Origin: Sulfuricystis thermophila
GTDB taxonomy: Bacteria > Pseudomonadota > Gammaproteobacteria > Burkholderiales > Rhodocyclaceae
Direction: 5' to 3'
DNA length: 64,000 nucleotides
Assembly: GCF_004323595.1 (NCBI RefSeq)
Contig: NZ_AP019373.1
Coordinates: forward strand, 2,673,316-2,737,315
Below are positions 16,814 to 24,184 of this stretch, piece after piece. The notes beneath the pieces are model-generated. The model had not been told where the DNA came from and did no database searches. It saw only the letters and a program-made list of their open reading frames with translations. Both the position numbers and the translations under genes were made by a program. How positions within the stretch are numbered: position 1 is the first letter of the stretch; every line of letters starts with the position of its first letter.

Positions 16814-17697
16814 GGCGTCGTTCCAGAAACCCAGTCCAGACCCGGACGATCGTACCAGAAGCCGTTGCAGTAATCGCCTGGCGGCATCGCGGCGGGCTGG
16901 CCGTCGAGCAGCGCGCGATAGGCATGGACGAGTTCCGCCATGCCCTCGGCTTGCGGCGAGAGGCGGATCAGCCCGACGCCCAGCGCGGCGAGCTCCGGCA
17001 GCTCGCTTTCGAGGTGGTAGAGCTTGGCAGACTGCGTCTGGATGCCGTTCAAGGTCAAGAAAGGCTCACCCTCGCGCGTCTTGACCGGCAGCCCGTCCGG
17101 AAACTGGATGCAGCGGAACTCGCAGCCGTCTTTTTGCAGCCGGTAGCGCCGCGCGGTGAAACAGCGCGCAGAATAAGCGAGTGGCAGGCGGCCGTGGGCG
17201 AAGACTTCGGTTTCGATGCCGGCGGGCATCTCCCGCATGATGCCGGAAAGCGCACTGCGGCCGACTTCGGGCGGCATCACCCAGCGCGTCGCGCCGCAGT
17301 CGGCGAGGATCTTCAGCGTATGGCTGTTGAAGACGTTGAGCGTCGGGCCGGCGACGAAGCGCTGGCCGCGTTCCGCGAGCTGCCGCACCGCGCCCATCTC
17401 GTTGGCCTCGATGGTCAGTCGCGGATCGTCCTGCGCCGCGTCCATCAGGCGGCGCACCGCTTTCAGATCGGATTCGGATTCGATCAGCGGCAGGGTGGAG
17501 AGGGCCACTTCCTTGCCGGCATCTGCGAGCAGGGTGGCCACTTCGAGGTAATCGTCCAGCCGCATCTCATGACGGCGCGAACAAACTGCCTCGCCGAGAT
17601 AGACGACATCGACGGGCGCCTCGATCATCTCGGCATAGAAATCCATCACCCGCTGGCGCGGCCAGTAGTAGAGCAAGGGTCCGAGGGCGAGTTTCAT
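16810..17697 (-). CDS. ubiV: anaerobic ubiquinone biosynthesis protein UbiV (U32 family)
   Basis: This is a peptidase-U32-like [4Fe-4S] protein that works with UbiU in O2-independent hydroxylation of ubiquinone precursors. The 295-residue protein has the four cluster cysteines at Cys39, Cys179, Cys192 and Cys196, nearly the same numbering as E. coli UbiV (39, 180, 193, 197). The ATG at 17697 overlaps the stop of a toxin-like gene that separates it from ubiU. It overlaps ubiT downstream. Confidence 0.93.
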   Translation of the reverse strand: MKLALGPLLYYWPRQRVMDFYAEMIEAPVDVVYLGEAVCSRRHEMRLDDYLEVATLLADAGKEVALSTLPLIESESDLKAVRRLMDAAQDDPRLTIEANEMGAVRQLAERGQRFVAGPTLNVFNSHTLKILADCGATRWVMPPEVGRSALSGIMREMPAGIETEVFAHGRLPLAYSARCFTARRYRLQKDGCEFRCIQFPDGLPVKTREGEPFLTLNGIQTQSAKLYHLESELPELAALGVGLIRLSPQAEGMAELVHAYRALLDGQPAAMPPGDYCNGFWYDRPGLDWVSGTTP

Positions 17698-18011
17698 GAA
17701 ATGACGGTGAGCACCTTGGCTATGGGTTTGCTGAGCTCATCGAGCAGCTTGGGCACGAGCGGAAGCAGGGTCGGATAACGATTGTTGTTTGCTTTCAGAA
17801 CGAACACCGCGAGCGGCAGGGCGGACAGATTTTGTTGGTAGCGCAGATTCTGGTCGGCGGTCACGAACACGTCGAAATCCTTTGCCGCTAATGTCAGCAG
17901 CTGGCCATTCTTGACGCCGGACCACCCGGCCTCGACCACCGTGACGACTTCATGCCCGTCGATCGCCTGCCGCAAACGGCGCGGCAACGACTCATCAAGC
18001 AGGATGCGCAT
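17694..18011 (-). CDS. DUF5615-type PIN-like toxin
   Basis: This 105-residue protein begins [13 protein letters not shown], the usual start of the DUF5615 PIN-like family, and contains the [17 protein letters not shown] segment with acidic residues expected of the PIN nuclease fold. It overlaps the DUF433 gene upstream, forming a toxin-antitoxin pair in the order antitoxin then toxin. A TTG at 18020 could add three residues; ATG 18011 matches the family start. Its TGA overlaps the ubiV ATG, so the pair is translationally tied into the ubiquinone operon. Ribonuclease activity is family-based inference. Confidence 0.85.
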   Translation of the reverse strand: MRILLDESLPRRLRQAIDGHEVVTVVEAGWSGVKNGQLLTLAAKDFDVFVTADQNLRYQQNLSALPLAVFVLKANNNRYPTLLPLVPKLLDELSKPIAKVLTVIS

Positions 18012-18222
18012 CCGCGGCAACGGCCTCGCGCGCCTGTTCGAGGACGTCGATGCACAGCGCTTTCGGCACGGAAGGAAAGTCCTCGCAGAAAGCGTCCAGG
18101 GAATCGCCCGCTTCGAGATAGTCGAACAGCGTTTTCACCGGCACACGCGTACCCGCGAAGACGGGAGTACCGCCGAGAATGTCCGGATCGACCCGAATGG
18201 CAAGGGTTGGATTCATCCCCAT
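17995..18222 (-). CDS. DUF433 antitoxin
   Basis: This 75-residue protein contains the DUF433 pattern: IRVDPDILGGTPVFAGTRVP followed by a helical segment (VKTLFDYLEAGDSLDAFCED) and a short C-terminus. DUF433 proteins are winged-helix-like antitoxins usually paired with DUF5615 toxins, as here. ATG 18222 has AGGAG seven nt upstream. It lies 15 nt after the ubiU stop and overlaps the toxin gene by 17 nt. Confidence 0.86.
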   Translation of the reverse strand: MGMNPTLAIRVDPDILGGTPVFAGTRVPVKTLFDYLEAGDSLDAFCEDFPSVPKALCIDVLEQAREAVAADAHPA

Positions 18223-18237
18223 GACCGTTCTCCTGTT

Positions 18238-19245
18238 TCATTTCCACGGCCGATTGTACGCGCCCAATGTCGCCGATTGTCCTTCCGAGACCTTGTTCAG
18301 CTCGGCCATCCAGGCAGGTGTCGGCTTGAAGTGTTCGCGATCGCGCCGGCAGGCGTCGATCGCCTGGCGCCACACCTGCGTCACCTGGGCGACATAGGCC
18401 GGGCTCCTCTGGCGGCCTTCGATCTTCAGCGCTTTGACGCCGACCCTCATCAACTCGGGCAAAAGCTCCATCGTGTTGAGGCTGGTCGGTTCCTCGATCG
18501 CGTAATAGGTTTCCTCATCCACCTCGAAACGCCCCTTGCACAGCGTCGGATAGCCGGCGCGTTCGCCCGGTGCGAAACGGTCGATCAGCACGCCATTCAA
18601 ACGCGTCTCCATGCCGCGCGGCGTCTCCTCATAACGCACCGCCTTGCCCGGCGAGCAAGCACCCTGACAGTTCGGCGAGGTGCCGGTGGTATAGGCGGAC
18701 AGCGCGCAACGGCCTTCGACCATCACACACAGGCCGCCGAAGCCGAACACCTCGATCTCGACCGGCGTGTGCTTCACCACATGCTCGACCTGGGCGAGCG
18801 AGAGCACGCGCGGCAGCACCGCGCGCTGGATGCCGAAGCGTTCGTGATAGAAGTTGATCGCCTCGTAATTGGTGGCCGAGCCCTGCACCGACAGGTGCAG
18901 CCGCAGTTGTGGATGGGTGCGATGGGCGTAGTCCATGAGCCCGGGATCGGCGAGGATCACCGCATCGACGCCGAAGGCCGCCGCCTTGTCGACGGCGGCC
19001 GTCCAGCCGGGCCAGTTGTCGGTCTGCGGATAGGTATTCAGGGCGACGAAGACCTTGACGCCGCGCTGGTGGGCATAGGCGATGCCCTCCTTCAGGCTCT
19101 TGTCGTCGAAATTGAGACCGGTGAAATTACGCGCGTTGGTCGCGTCACGGAAGCCGGTATAGACGCAGTCGGCGCCGTGATCGACGGCGGCTTTCAGCGC
19201 CGGCAGCCCGCCGGCGGGACAGACCAGTTCGAAAGGGGTGCTCAT
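18238..19245 (-). CDS. ubiU: anaerobic ubiquinone biosynthesis protein UbiU (U32 family)
   Basis: This is the partner of UbiV in oxygen-independent ubiquinone hydroxylation, a U32-family [4Fe-4S] protein. The 335-residue protein has candidate cluster cysteines Cys173, Cys180, Cys197 and Cys236. These are all four positions of E. coli UbiU (169, 176, 193, 232) shifted by four. The N-terminus FELVCPAGGLPALKAAVDHG is characteristic. It is the first gene of the operon, behind an FNR-type promoter, and ubiV is displaced downstream by the DUF433/DUF5615 pair. Confidence 0.94.
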   Translation of the reverse strand: MSTPFELVCPAGGLPALKAAVDHGADCVYTGFRDATNARNFTGLNFDDKSLKEGIAYAHQRGVKVFVALNTYPQTDNWPGWTAAVDKAAAFGVDAVILADPGLMDYAHRTHPQLRLHLSVQGSATNYEAINFYHERFGIQRAVLPRVLSLAQVEHVVKHTPVEIEVFGFGGLCVMVEGRCALSAYTTGTSPNCQGACSPGKAVRYEETPRGMETRLNGVLIDRFAPGERAGYPTLCKGRFEVDEETYYAIEEPTSLNTMELLPELMRVGVKALKIEGRQRSPAYVAQVTQVWRQAIDACRRDREHFKPTPAWMAELNKVSEGQSATLGAYNRPWK

Positions 19246-19264
19246 CGGGCAGTCCGTGAAAAGT

Positions 19265-19314
19265 GGCGGTCGACTATAAGGCCGCGCGATGTATCACGGC
19301 TTGACCTGCATCAA
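19265..19314 (-). promoter_or_regulatory. FNR/Anr-type class II promoter of ubiU
   Basis: TTGACCTGCATCAA at 19301-19314 matches the FNR palindrome TTGAT-N4-ATCAA with one change. On the minus strand a -10-like TTATAG/TATAGT lies at 19278-19272, giving a start near 19265 with the box centred about 42 bp upstream. That fits FNR activation of a gene set needed without oxygen. The leader to the ubiU ATG is about 20 nt. Confidence 0.7.
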
Positions 19315-19337
19315 ACTCGGCGCTGGCGGAACGGCAC
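19314..19337 (-). repeat. 24-bp dispersed repeat, copy at 19314
   Basis: Reads AACTCGGCGCTGGCGGAACG then GCAC. It lies between the FNR-type box of ubiU, which it touches, and the SDR gene's stop codon, 1 bp away. Confidence 0.85.
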
Positions 19338-19338
19338 A

Positions 19339-20112
19339 TCAACGCAATGTCCCGCGCGGCTTGCGGCCGAAACGCCCCGCAATCCGGTCGTAGAGCGGCC
19401 GCGGCAGATTTTTCAACAATGTGGCGACGAGCCCCATCTGCCAGGGCATCACCGCGAAGCGCGCGCCGCGCTCGATCGCCCGCGCCATGCTCGCCGCAGC
19501 ACGGTCGACCGGCATCAGGAAGGGCATCGGATAAGGGTTCTTCTCGGTCATCGGCGTGGCGATGTAACCCGGCGCGAGGGTGACGACCTTGACGCCCGTG
19601 CCACGCAATTCGACCCGCAGGCTCTCCAAATAGGCGATCGCGGCGGCCTTCGAGGCGGAGTAGGCGCCCGCTCCGGGCAGGCCGCGGATGCCGGCCACCG
19701 AGGCCACCCCGACGAGTCTACCGCGCCCGGCCACCACCATTGGCGCGAGGAAGGGCTGGAAGGTATGCACCATGCCCAGCACGTTCGTTTCGAAAACGCG
19801 CCGGAAGGCCGGCAAATCCTCTGCCGCTTCGGTCAGCGTGCCGACCGAAACCCCCGCGTTGGCGATCACGATGTCCGGCACGCCGGCTTTGCCGATGAAA
19901 TCGGCGCCCGCCGCCTGCAATGCAGCGGCATCGGCAACATCGAGCGGGTAGAGATGGTAGGCCGCGCCCAGTTCCGCGACCAGCGCCTGCAGCGCTTCGC
20001 CGCGCCGTGCGGCGAGGCCGAGGGTGGCACCTGTTGCGGCATAGTGCCGCGCCAGCACCGCGCCGATGCCCGAAGAGGCGCCGGTGATGAAGACGGACCG
20101 AACGGCTTTCAG
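19339..20112 (-). CDS. short-chain dehydrogenase/reductase (probable CTG start)
   Basis: This is an NAD(P)-dependent oxidoreductase of the SDR family, about 257 residues. The Rossmann nucleotide motif is FITGASSGIGAVLARHY near residues 8-24, followed by NAG (IVIANAGVSVG), the catalytic Ser in VASVAGIRG, and YSASK with the catalytic Tyr and Lys. No ATG, GTG or TTG lies before the nucleotide motif in this frame. The only plausible initiator upstream is CTG at 20112, 4 nt after the dsbA stop. The GTG at 20058 would cut off the cofactor motif. Substrate unknown; start uncertain. Confidence 0.82.
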   Translation of the reverse strand: MKAVRSVFITGASSGIGAVLARHYAATGATLGLAARRGEALQALVAELGAAYHLYPLDVADAAALQAAGADFIGKAGVPDIVIANAGVSVGTLTEAAEDLPAFRRVFETNVLGMVHTFQPFLAPMVVAGRGRLVGVASVAGIRGLPGAGAYSASKAAAIAYLESLRVELRGTGVKVVTLAPGYIATPMTEKNPYPMPFLMPVDRAAASMARAIERGARFAVMPWQMGLVATLLKNLPRPLYDRIAGRFGRKPRGTLR

Positions 20113-20116
20113 GGTC

Positions 20117-20782
20117 TTACTTCTTCACCGCTTTTTGCGGCGCGGATGGTTTCTTGATCTCGGCGCGGTTCCTGGCGATCAGGAAATCCGCTACCTGCAG
20201 CATGTGCTCATACGACTGCAGCTCCGGTCCGGGGCTGTACTTGCCGCCGATGACGAGCGCCGGCACGCCGCTGAAACCATATTCCTGGGTCATCTCGGCG
20301 GCCTGCCGGACCTTGGCCTGGACGCTGAAAGACTTGTAGGTGTCGGCGAATGCCTTGCGATCGACGCCCTTCTTGGCGATCCAGTCGAAGAGGACGTTCT
20401 CGTTGCCGAGGTCGATGCGCTGGTTGATCATCGCGTCGAACACCTCGTCGCTGAGCTTGTCGAGCAGGTTCATCGCTTCGAGCGTGTAGTAGAGGCGCGC
20501 GCCCGGCGCCCATTTGTCGCTCAGGATCGCCGGCACCTTGCGGAAGCTGACGTCGGCCGGTAACTGTTTCACCCAGCCCTTGAGCAGCGGTTCGAGCTTG
20601 GCGCAGTGCGGGCAGCCATACCAGAAGAATTCGATCACCTCGACCTTGCCGTTCGCCTCGGTAGGCTGCGGCATCTGCAGGCGATGGAAATTGCGGCCTT
20701 CGACCGGATCGGCCGCCAGCGCGGGTTGCAGGGCCAACGCGCCGAAGGCGAGCGCGGCGAAGGCGAGTTTGACGAGCTTCAT
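20117..20782 (-). CDS. dsbA: periplasmic thiol:disulfide interchange protein DsbA
   Basis: DsbA oxidises cysteine pairs in proteins entering the periplasm. The 221-residue precursor has a signal peptide (hydrophobic residues 5-19, cleavage after Ala-Leu-Ala near residue 23). The redox motif CPHC is at Cys57-Cys60 within FFWYGCPHCAKLEP. The cis-proline loop is SGVPALVIGG. I chose ATG 20782, since this start places the signal peptide at the N-terminus. It sits in the order argS, SPOR protein, dsbA, SDR, typical of betaproteobacteria. Confidence 0.94.
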   Translation of the reverse strand: MKLVKLAFAALAFGALALQPALAADPVEGRNFHRLQMPQPTEANGKVEVIEFFWYGCPHCAKLEPLLKGWVKQLPADVSFRKVPAILSDKWAPGARLYYTLEAMNLLDKLSDEVFDAMINQRIDLGNENVLFDWIAKKGVDRKAFADTYKSFSVQAKVRQAAEMTQEYGFSGVPALVIGGKYSPGPELQSYEHMLQVADFLIARNRAEIKKPSAPQKAVKK

Positions 20783-20859
20783 GCAGAATCCCTTTCTAAC
20801 GCGCATGCCGGCAATCGGCACCCGCAGAGGATGAAATACCCATGCGCAAAAATAAACGC

Positions 20860-20991
20860 CCGCCCTTCCCCAGCCTGTCCCACGGCCGGCTTTGCACAGC
20901 CGGCCGGCTCCGGCGGCGCGAAGCAGTGCTTCGCGAAACCCCGCCTCCGCCCCTCGCGGGAGGGGAGACTATCAGCGCGGCTTGCGCCGCG
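20860..20991. repeat. cluster of GC-rich palindromes in the dsbA-SPOR gap
   Basis: The 267-bp gap between dsbA and the SPOR gene has no gene I can support. It holds successive hairpins: GGCCGGCT/AGCCGGCC (20884-20905), CGCGAAGCAGTGCTTCGCG (20917-20935), and GCGCGG-x-CCGCG near 20975-20991. It looks like a composite intergenic repeat of the REP type and could also end SPOR-gene transcription. No run of T follows the hairpins. Confidence 0.55.
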
Positions 20992-21049
20992 AAGGTAGGC
21001 TGCCGTCAAGGAAACGAAGGACGGCGCTCGTTTTGCTCTGTATTTCACG

Positions 21050-21604
21050 TTAATCTTGCGCCCGGACCACCGTGGTCTGGACACCCTGTTCCGACAATTC
21101 GCGTCGTGCCTGGTTCAATTCGTCCATCGAAGCGAAGGGGCCGACCCGCACGCGATAGACTTCGCCCTTGCCCGGTACCTCGGCCTGGAGCACCCCGCCT
21201 TCGAAGCCGAGCATCGCCAGTCTGGCGCGCAGATTGTCGGCATCAGTCTTCTTCTGGAAGGCGCCCACTTGCAGGTAAATGTTGCCGCCGGCCGCAGCAG
21301 GAGCGGTCTCGGGTTTGGCCACCGGCTCGGCAGCGGGCGCGGGGCCAGACGTTGACGGTTTCTTGCCTTCGAGAATCTCGTAGAACTCGAACTTGCGCTC
21401 GCCAGCCGCCGGCTTGTCGCCCGGCTTGCCGGGCAGCGCCACGGGTTCCTTGCCGCCGTTGATCGTCTCCGGCTTTGCCACCTTTTCGGTGAATGGTAAA
21501 GGTGTCTTGTTGAGGTACCAGACCACGCCGAACGAGATCAGCACCCCGACCAGGATGCCCAGCACCAGGCCGATCAGGGTTCCGCCGCGTTGGGTCGTGT
21601 TCAT
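21050..21604 (-). CDS. SPOR-domain inner-membrane protein (FtsN/DedD-like)
   Basis: The 184-residue protein has one N-terminal membrane helix (TLIGLVLGILVGVLISFGVV, about residues 9-28), a Pro/Ala/Lys-rich linker and a C-terminal SPOR domain (from NIYLQVGAFQKKTDADNLRA, ending with VRVGPFASMDELNQAR). SPOR domains bind denuded peptidoglycan at the septum, so a cell-division role is likely. I chose ATG 21604 (MNTTQRGG); the in-frame extension upstream is encoded by a 24-bp repeat that directly abuts this ATG. Confidence 0.86.
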   Translation of the reverse strand: MNTTQRGGTLIGLVLGILVGVLISFGVVWYLNKTPLPFTEKVAKPETINGGKEPVALPGKPGDKPAAGERKFEFYEILEGKKPSTSGPAPAAEPVAKPETAPAAAGGNIYLQVGAFQKKTDADNLRARLAMLGFEGGVLQAEVPGKGEVYRVRVGPFASMDELNQARRELSEQGVQTTVVRAQD

Positions 21605-21628
21605 GTGCCGTTCCGCCAGCGCCGATTT
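21605..21628 (+). repeat. 24-bp dispersed repeat, copy at 21605
   Basis: Reads GTGCCGTTCCGCCAGCGCCG then ATTT. It fills almost the whole gap between argS (stop at 21630) and the SPOR gene, whose ATG is the next base. Confidence 0.88.
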
Positions 21629-21629
21629 C

Positions 21630-23366
21630 TTACATGGCATCCGGCGCGGCAACGCCGAGGATGGAGAGGCCGTTACCGATCACCTGGCGCACCGCCAGCG
21701 CCAATGCGAGACGCGCGTGCTTCAATGCCTCGTCGTCCACCAGCAGGCGCTCGGCGTTGTACCAGGCATGGAACTCGGCGGCGAGCTCGCGCAGCCAGAA
21801 GGCGATGAGATGCGGCGAACGCTCGCGCGCGGCGCTCTCGATCAGCTCGGGAAACTCGACGAGCCGGGCCGCCAGCTTGAGCTCGCGCTCGCCGACAAGC
21901 GGCGCCAGATCGGCGCCGGCCAATGTGGCCGGGTCGCCGCCCCACTGCCTGAGGACGCTGCTGATGCGCGCATGGGCATACTGCACGTAATAGACCGGGT
22001 TCTCGTTCGACTGGCTCTTGGCGAGCTCGAGATCGAAATCGAGCGGCTTGTCCTGCTTGCTGAGCAGGTAAAAGAAACGGCAGGCGTCGTTGCCGACCTC
22101 TTCCCGGAGCTCGCGCAAGGTCACATAGGAGCCGGCGCGCGTGCTCATCGACACTTTTTCGGTGCCGCGATAGAGGCTGACGAACTGCACCAGCGCCACT
22201 TCGAGCGCTTCGACATCCAGCCCCAGCGCTTGCAAGGCGCCCTTGACGCGCGCAATGTAGCCATGGTGATCGGCGCCCCAGACGTCGATGATCTTCGTGA
22301 AGCCGCGCGCGAACTTGTTGCGGTGATAGGCGATGTCGGAGGCGAAATAGGTGAATTGGCCGTTTTCGCGCTGCACGACGCGATCCTTCTCGTCGCCGAA
22401 ATGCGTCGAGCGGAACCACTTGGCGCCATCCTGCAGGTAGATGTGGCCGCGTTTTTCCAGCTCTTGGACGGCCTGCGCCACCATGCCCGTGTCGTAGAGG
22501 CTTTTCTCGGAGAACCAACAGTCGAAATGCACGCCATACTCTTCGAGATCGGCGCGGCAGTCGGCGAGCTGCTCGGACAGGGCATGTTGGTGGATGTAGT
22601 TCCAGTCCTCGCCGAGCAGGTCCTTGGCAACGGCGATCAGGCCATCGAGATGCGCCTCGACATCGGGTTCCGGCGGCGGCACGCAGGCCAGTACCGCCGC
22701 GGCCGGATGGACGTAGCGGTCACCATGCGCGTCCTTGATCTGGCGCGCCATGGTGCGCACATAGTCGCCCTGATAGGCATTCGGCGGGAAGGGCACCGTC
22801 TCGCCGAAGATTTCCAGGTAGCGCAGCCAGGTCGACACGGCAAGGATGTCCATCTGCCGGCCGGCATCATTGACGTAATACTCGCGGCAGACCTCGAAGC
22901 CGGCAAAGGCCAGCAGATTGGCCAGGCTCGCGCCATAGGCCGCGCCACGCCCGTGGCCGACATGCAAAGGTCCGGTTGGATTGGCCGAGACGAATTCCAC
23001 CTGCACCCGACCGGGCTTTTTCGCGCCACGGCCGAAATGTTCGCCTTGAGCGAGCACCGTATGGATCACGACGGTCTTGGCCGCCGCGGCCAGCGTGAAA
23101 TTGATGAAGCCGGCGCCCGCCACCTCGGCCTTCTCCACCCACGGCGAGCGGGGCAGCTCATGCACCAGGCGTTCGGCGATCTTGCGCGGGCTTTCCTTCA
23201 GTCCCTTGGCGATCTGCAAGGCAAGATTGCTCGACAGGTCACCATGCGCCGGATCGCGCGGCCGTTCGAGCTGGATTTCCGCCTTCACGCCGGGCGCGAC
23301 GCTGGCAAGCGCCGCATCGAGCAGCGCGGCGAGATGCGACTTGATATCGGTGGATTTGGAGGACAT
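21630..23366 (-). CDS. argS: arginine-tRNA ligase
   Basis: Class I aminoacyl-tRNA synthetase charging tRNA-Arg. The 578-residue length is normal. The N-terminal Add1-type domain is followed by the HIGH-like motif in NPTGPLHVGHGRGAAYG, and the KMSKS-equivalent is degenerate (EKVSMSTRAG), as is usual for ArgS. The C-terminal DALR anticodon-binding domain begins near YVQYAHARISSV. It starts a minus-strand run of argS, SPOR, dsbA, SDR. A MITE copy lies 58 bp upstream of the start. Confidence 0.96.
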   Translation of the reverse strand: MSSKSTDIKSHLAALLDAALASVAPGVKAEIQLERPRDPAHGDLSSNLALQIAKGLKESPRKIAERLVHELPRSPWVEKAEVAGAGFINFTLAAAAKTVVIHTVLAQGEHFGRGAKKPGRVQVEFVSANPTGPLHVGHGRGAAYGASLANLLAFAGFEVCREYYVNDAGRQMDILAVSTWLRYLEIFGETVPFPPNAYQGDYVRTMARQIKDAHGDRYVHPAAAVLACVPPPEPDVEAHLDGLIAVAKDLLGEDWNYIHQHALSEQLADCRADLEEYGVHFDCWFSEKSLYDTGMVAQAVQELEKRGHIYLQDGAKWFRSTHFGDEKDRVVQRENGQFTYFASDIAYHRNKFARGFTKIIDVWGADHHGYIARVKGALQALGLDVEALEVALVQFVSLYRGTEKVSMSTRAGSYVTLRELREEVGNDACRFFYLLSKQDKPLDFDLELAKSQSNENPVYYVQYAHARISSVLRQWGGDPATLAGADLAPLVGERELKLAARLVEFPELIESAARERSPHLIAFWLRELAAEFHAWYNAERLLVDDEALKHARLALALAVRQVIGNGLSILGVAAPDAM

Positions 23367-23424
23367 GGCGGCAGATTATAGCGCCCGCTTGCAAGAGGAA
23401 ATTCCCCTGCAAACGGCGTTTTAA

Positions 23425-23630
23425 CCCAGATTGTCCATTGGAACACGAGCGGGTAGCGCAGGCGAGGGCGAGCAGATTTGTGTTCCCGCGACGAGCCAAT
23501 AACGGTGTCTATTGGCGAGGAGCGGGGGCGCGAAGATGCCGCCCGCAGCCCGCTACCCGCCGTGTAGGGCGCTGCAATGATCGTTTCGTATGATCATCGC
23601 GCATTTGCCCGGTCTAATGGACAATTTGGG
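23425..23630 (-). mobile_element. MITE-like element, copy 3 (206 bp, inverted)
   Basis: Ends CCCAGATTGTCCATTGG and CTAATGGACAATTTGGG. The 5-bp direct repeats TTTAA lie at 23420-23424 and 23631-23635. The interior matches copies 1 and 2 in reverse, with several substitutions. It occupies most of the 350-bp space between the divergent argS and dsrE-like genes. The rest of that space shows only the Shine-Dalgarno sequence of the dsrE-like gene. Confidence 0.92.
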
Positions 23631-23716
23631 TTTAATTCGATATGGAATAAGCTGCCCGTCCTGACCGTCTACCTCCCGGCAGTTCGCCATTCTTCAAACC
23701 CCAACGGAGGAGGATC

Positions 23717-24133
23717 ATGAAAAAAACCCTTTGGACGGTATTGTTGCTTGCCTGGTTCGCCGTGACAAGCACTGCGCTGGCCGAGAGCGGCAAGGTCGGT
23801 GTCGCGGTGCAGGTCAGCGACGACAATCTGGCGACCTGGAATCAGGCGCTCAACGTGGTGAAGAACATCCAAGCCGAATACGGCAAGGACAAGGTGGAGG
23901 TCGAGCTGGTCGTCTATGGCAACGGCGTCGGCCTGCTGAAATTCGATTCGCAGCTTGCCAACCGCATCGACGACACGCTGGCGAGCGGGGCCAAGGTGCT
24001 GATGTGCCAGAACACGATGAAGGCGCGCAAGCTCACCCCGGACGACATGCACGCCGGCATCGGCTATGTGAAGGCCGGCGTCGTCGAGCTGATCGAGAAA
24101 CAGCGGCAGGGCTGGGCCGTTATTCGACCTTAG
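23717..24133 (+). CDS. periplasmic DsrE/DsrF-like protein
   Basis: This 138-residue protein has a signal peptide (Lys2-Lys3, hydrophobic residues 5-20, cleavage near Ala21-Glu) and a DsrE-like domain. The domain shows VQVSDDNLATWNQALNV, VEVELVVYGNGVGLL and VLMCQNTMKARKL with one conserved Cys. DsrE-family proteins take part in sulfur relay or bind small ligands; secreted versions have no settled role. GGAGGAGG precedes the ATG. It is convergent with ahpF. Confidence 0.8.
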   Translation: MKKTLWTVLLLAWFAVTSTALAESGKVGVAVQVSDDNLATWNQALNVVKNIQAEYGKDKVEVELVVYGNGVGLLKFDSQLANRIDDTLASGAKVLMCQNTMKARKLTPDDMHAGIGYVKAGVVELIEKQRQGWAVIRP

Positions 24134-24184
24134 GGAATGTCACGACCACGAGCGTCGCCAGGACGGCACCCCGCCAGCGTCGCT

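Noticed and set aside
17911..20157. A 748-codon open frame on + across ubiU and the SDR gene
   Set aside because: It is antisense to ubiU and SDR, both supported by conserved cysteines or motifs; its composition (Arg, His, Asp, Gln) is typical of a shadow frame.
21393..23381. A 662-codon open frame on + across argS
   Set aside because: Antisense to argS, which has HIGH-like and KMSKS-like motifs and the expected length.
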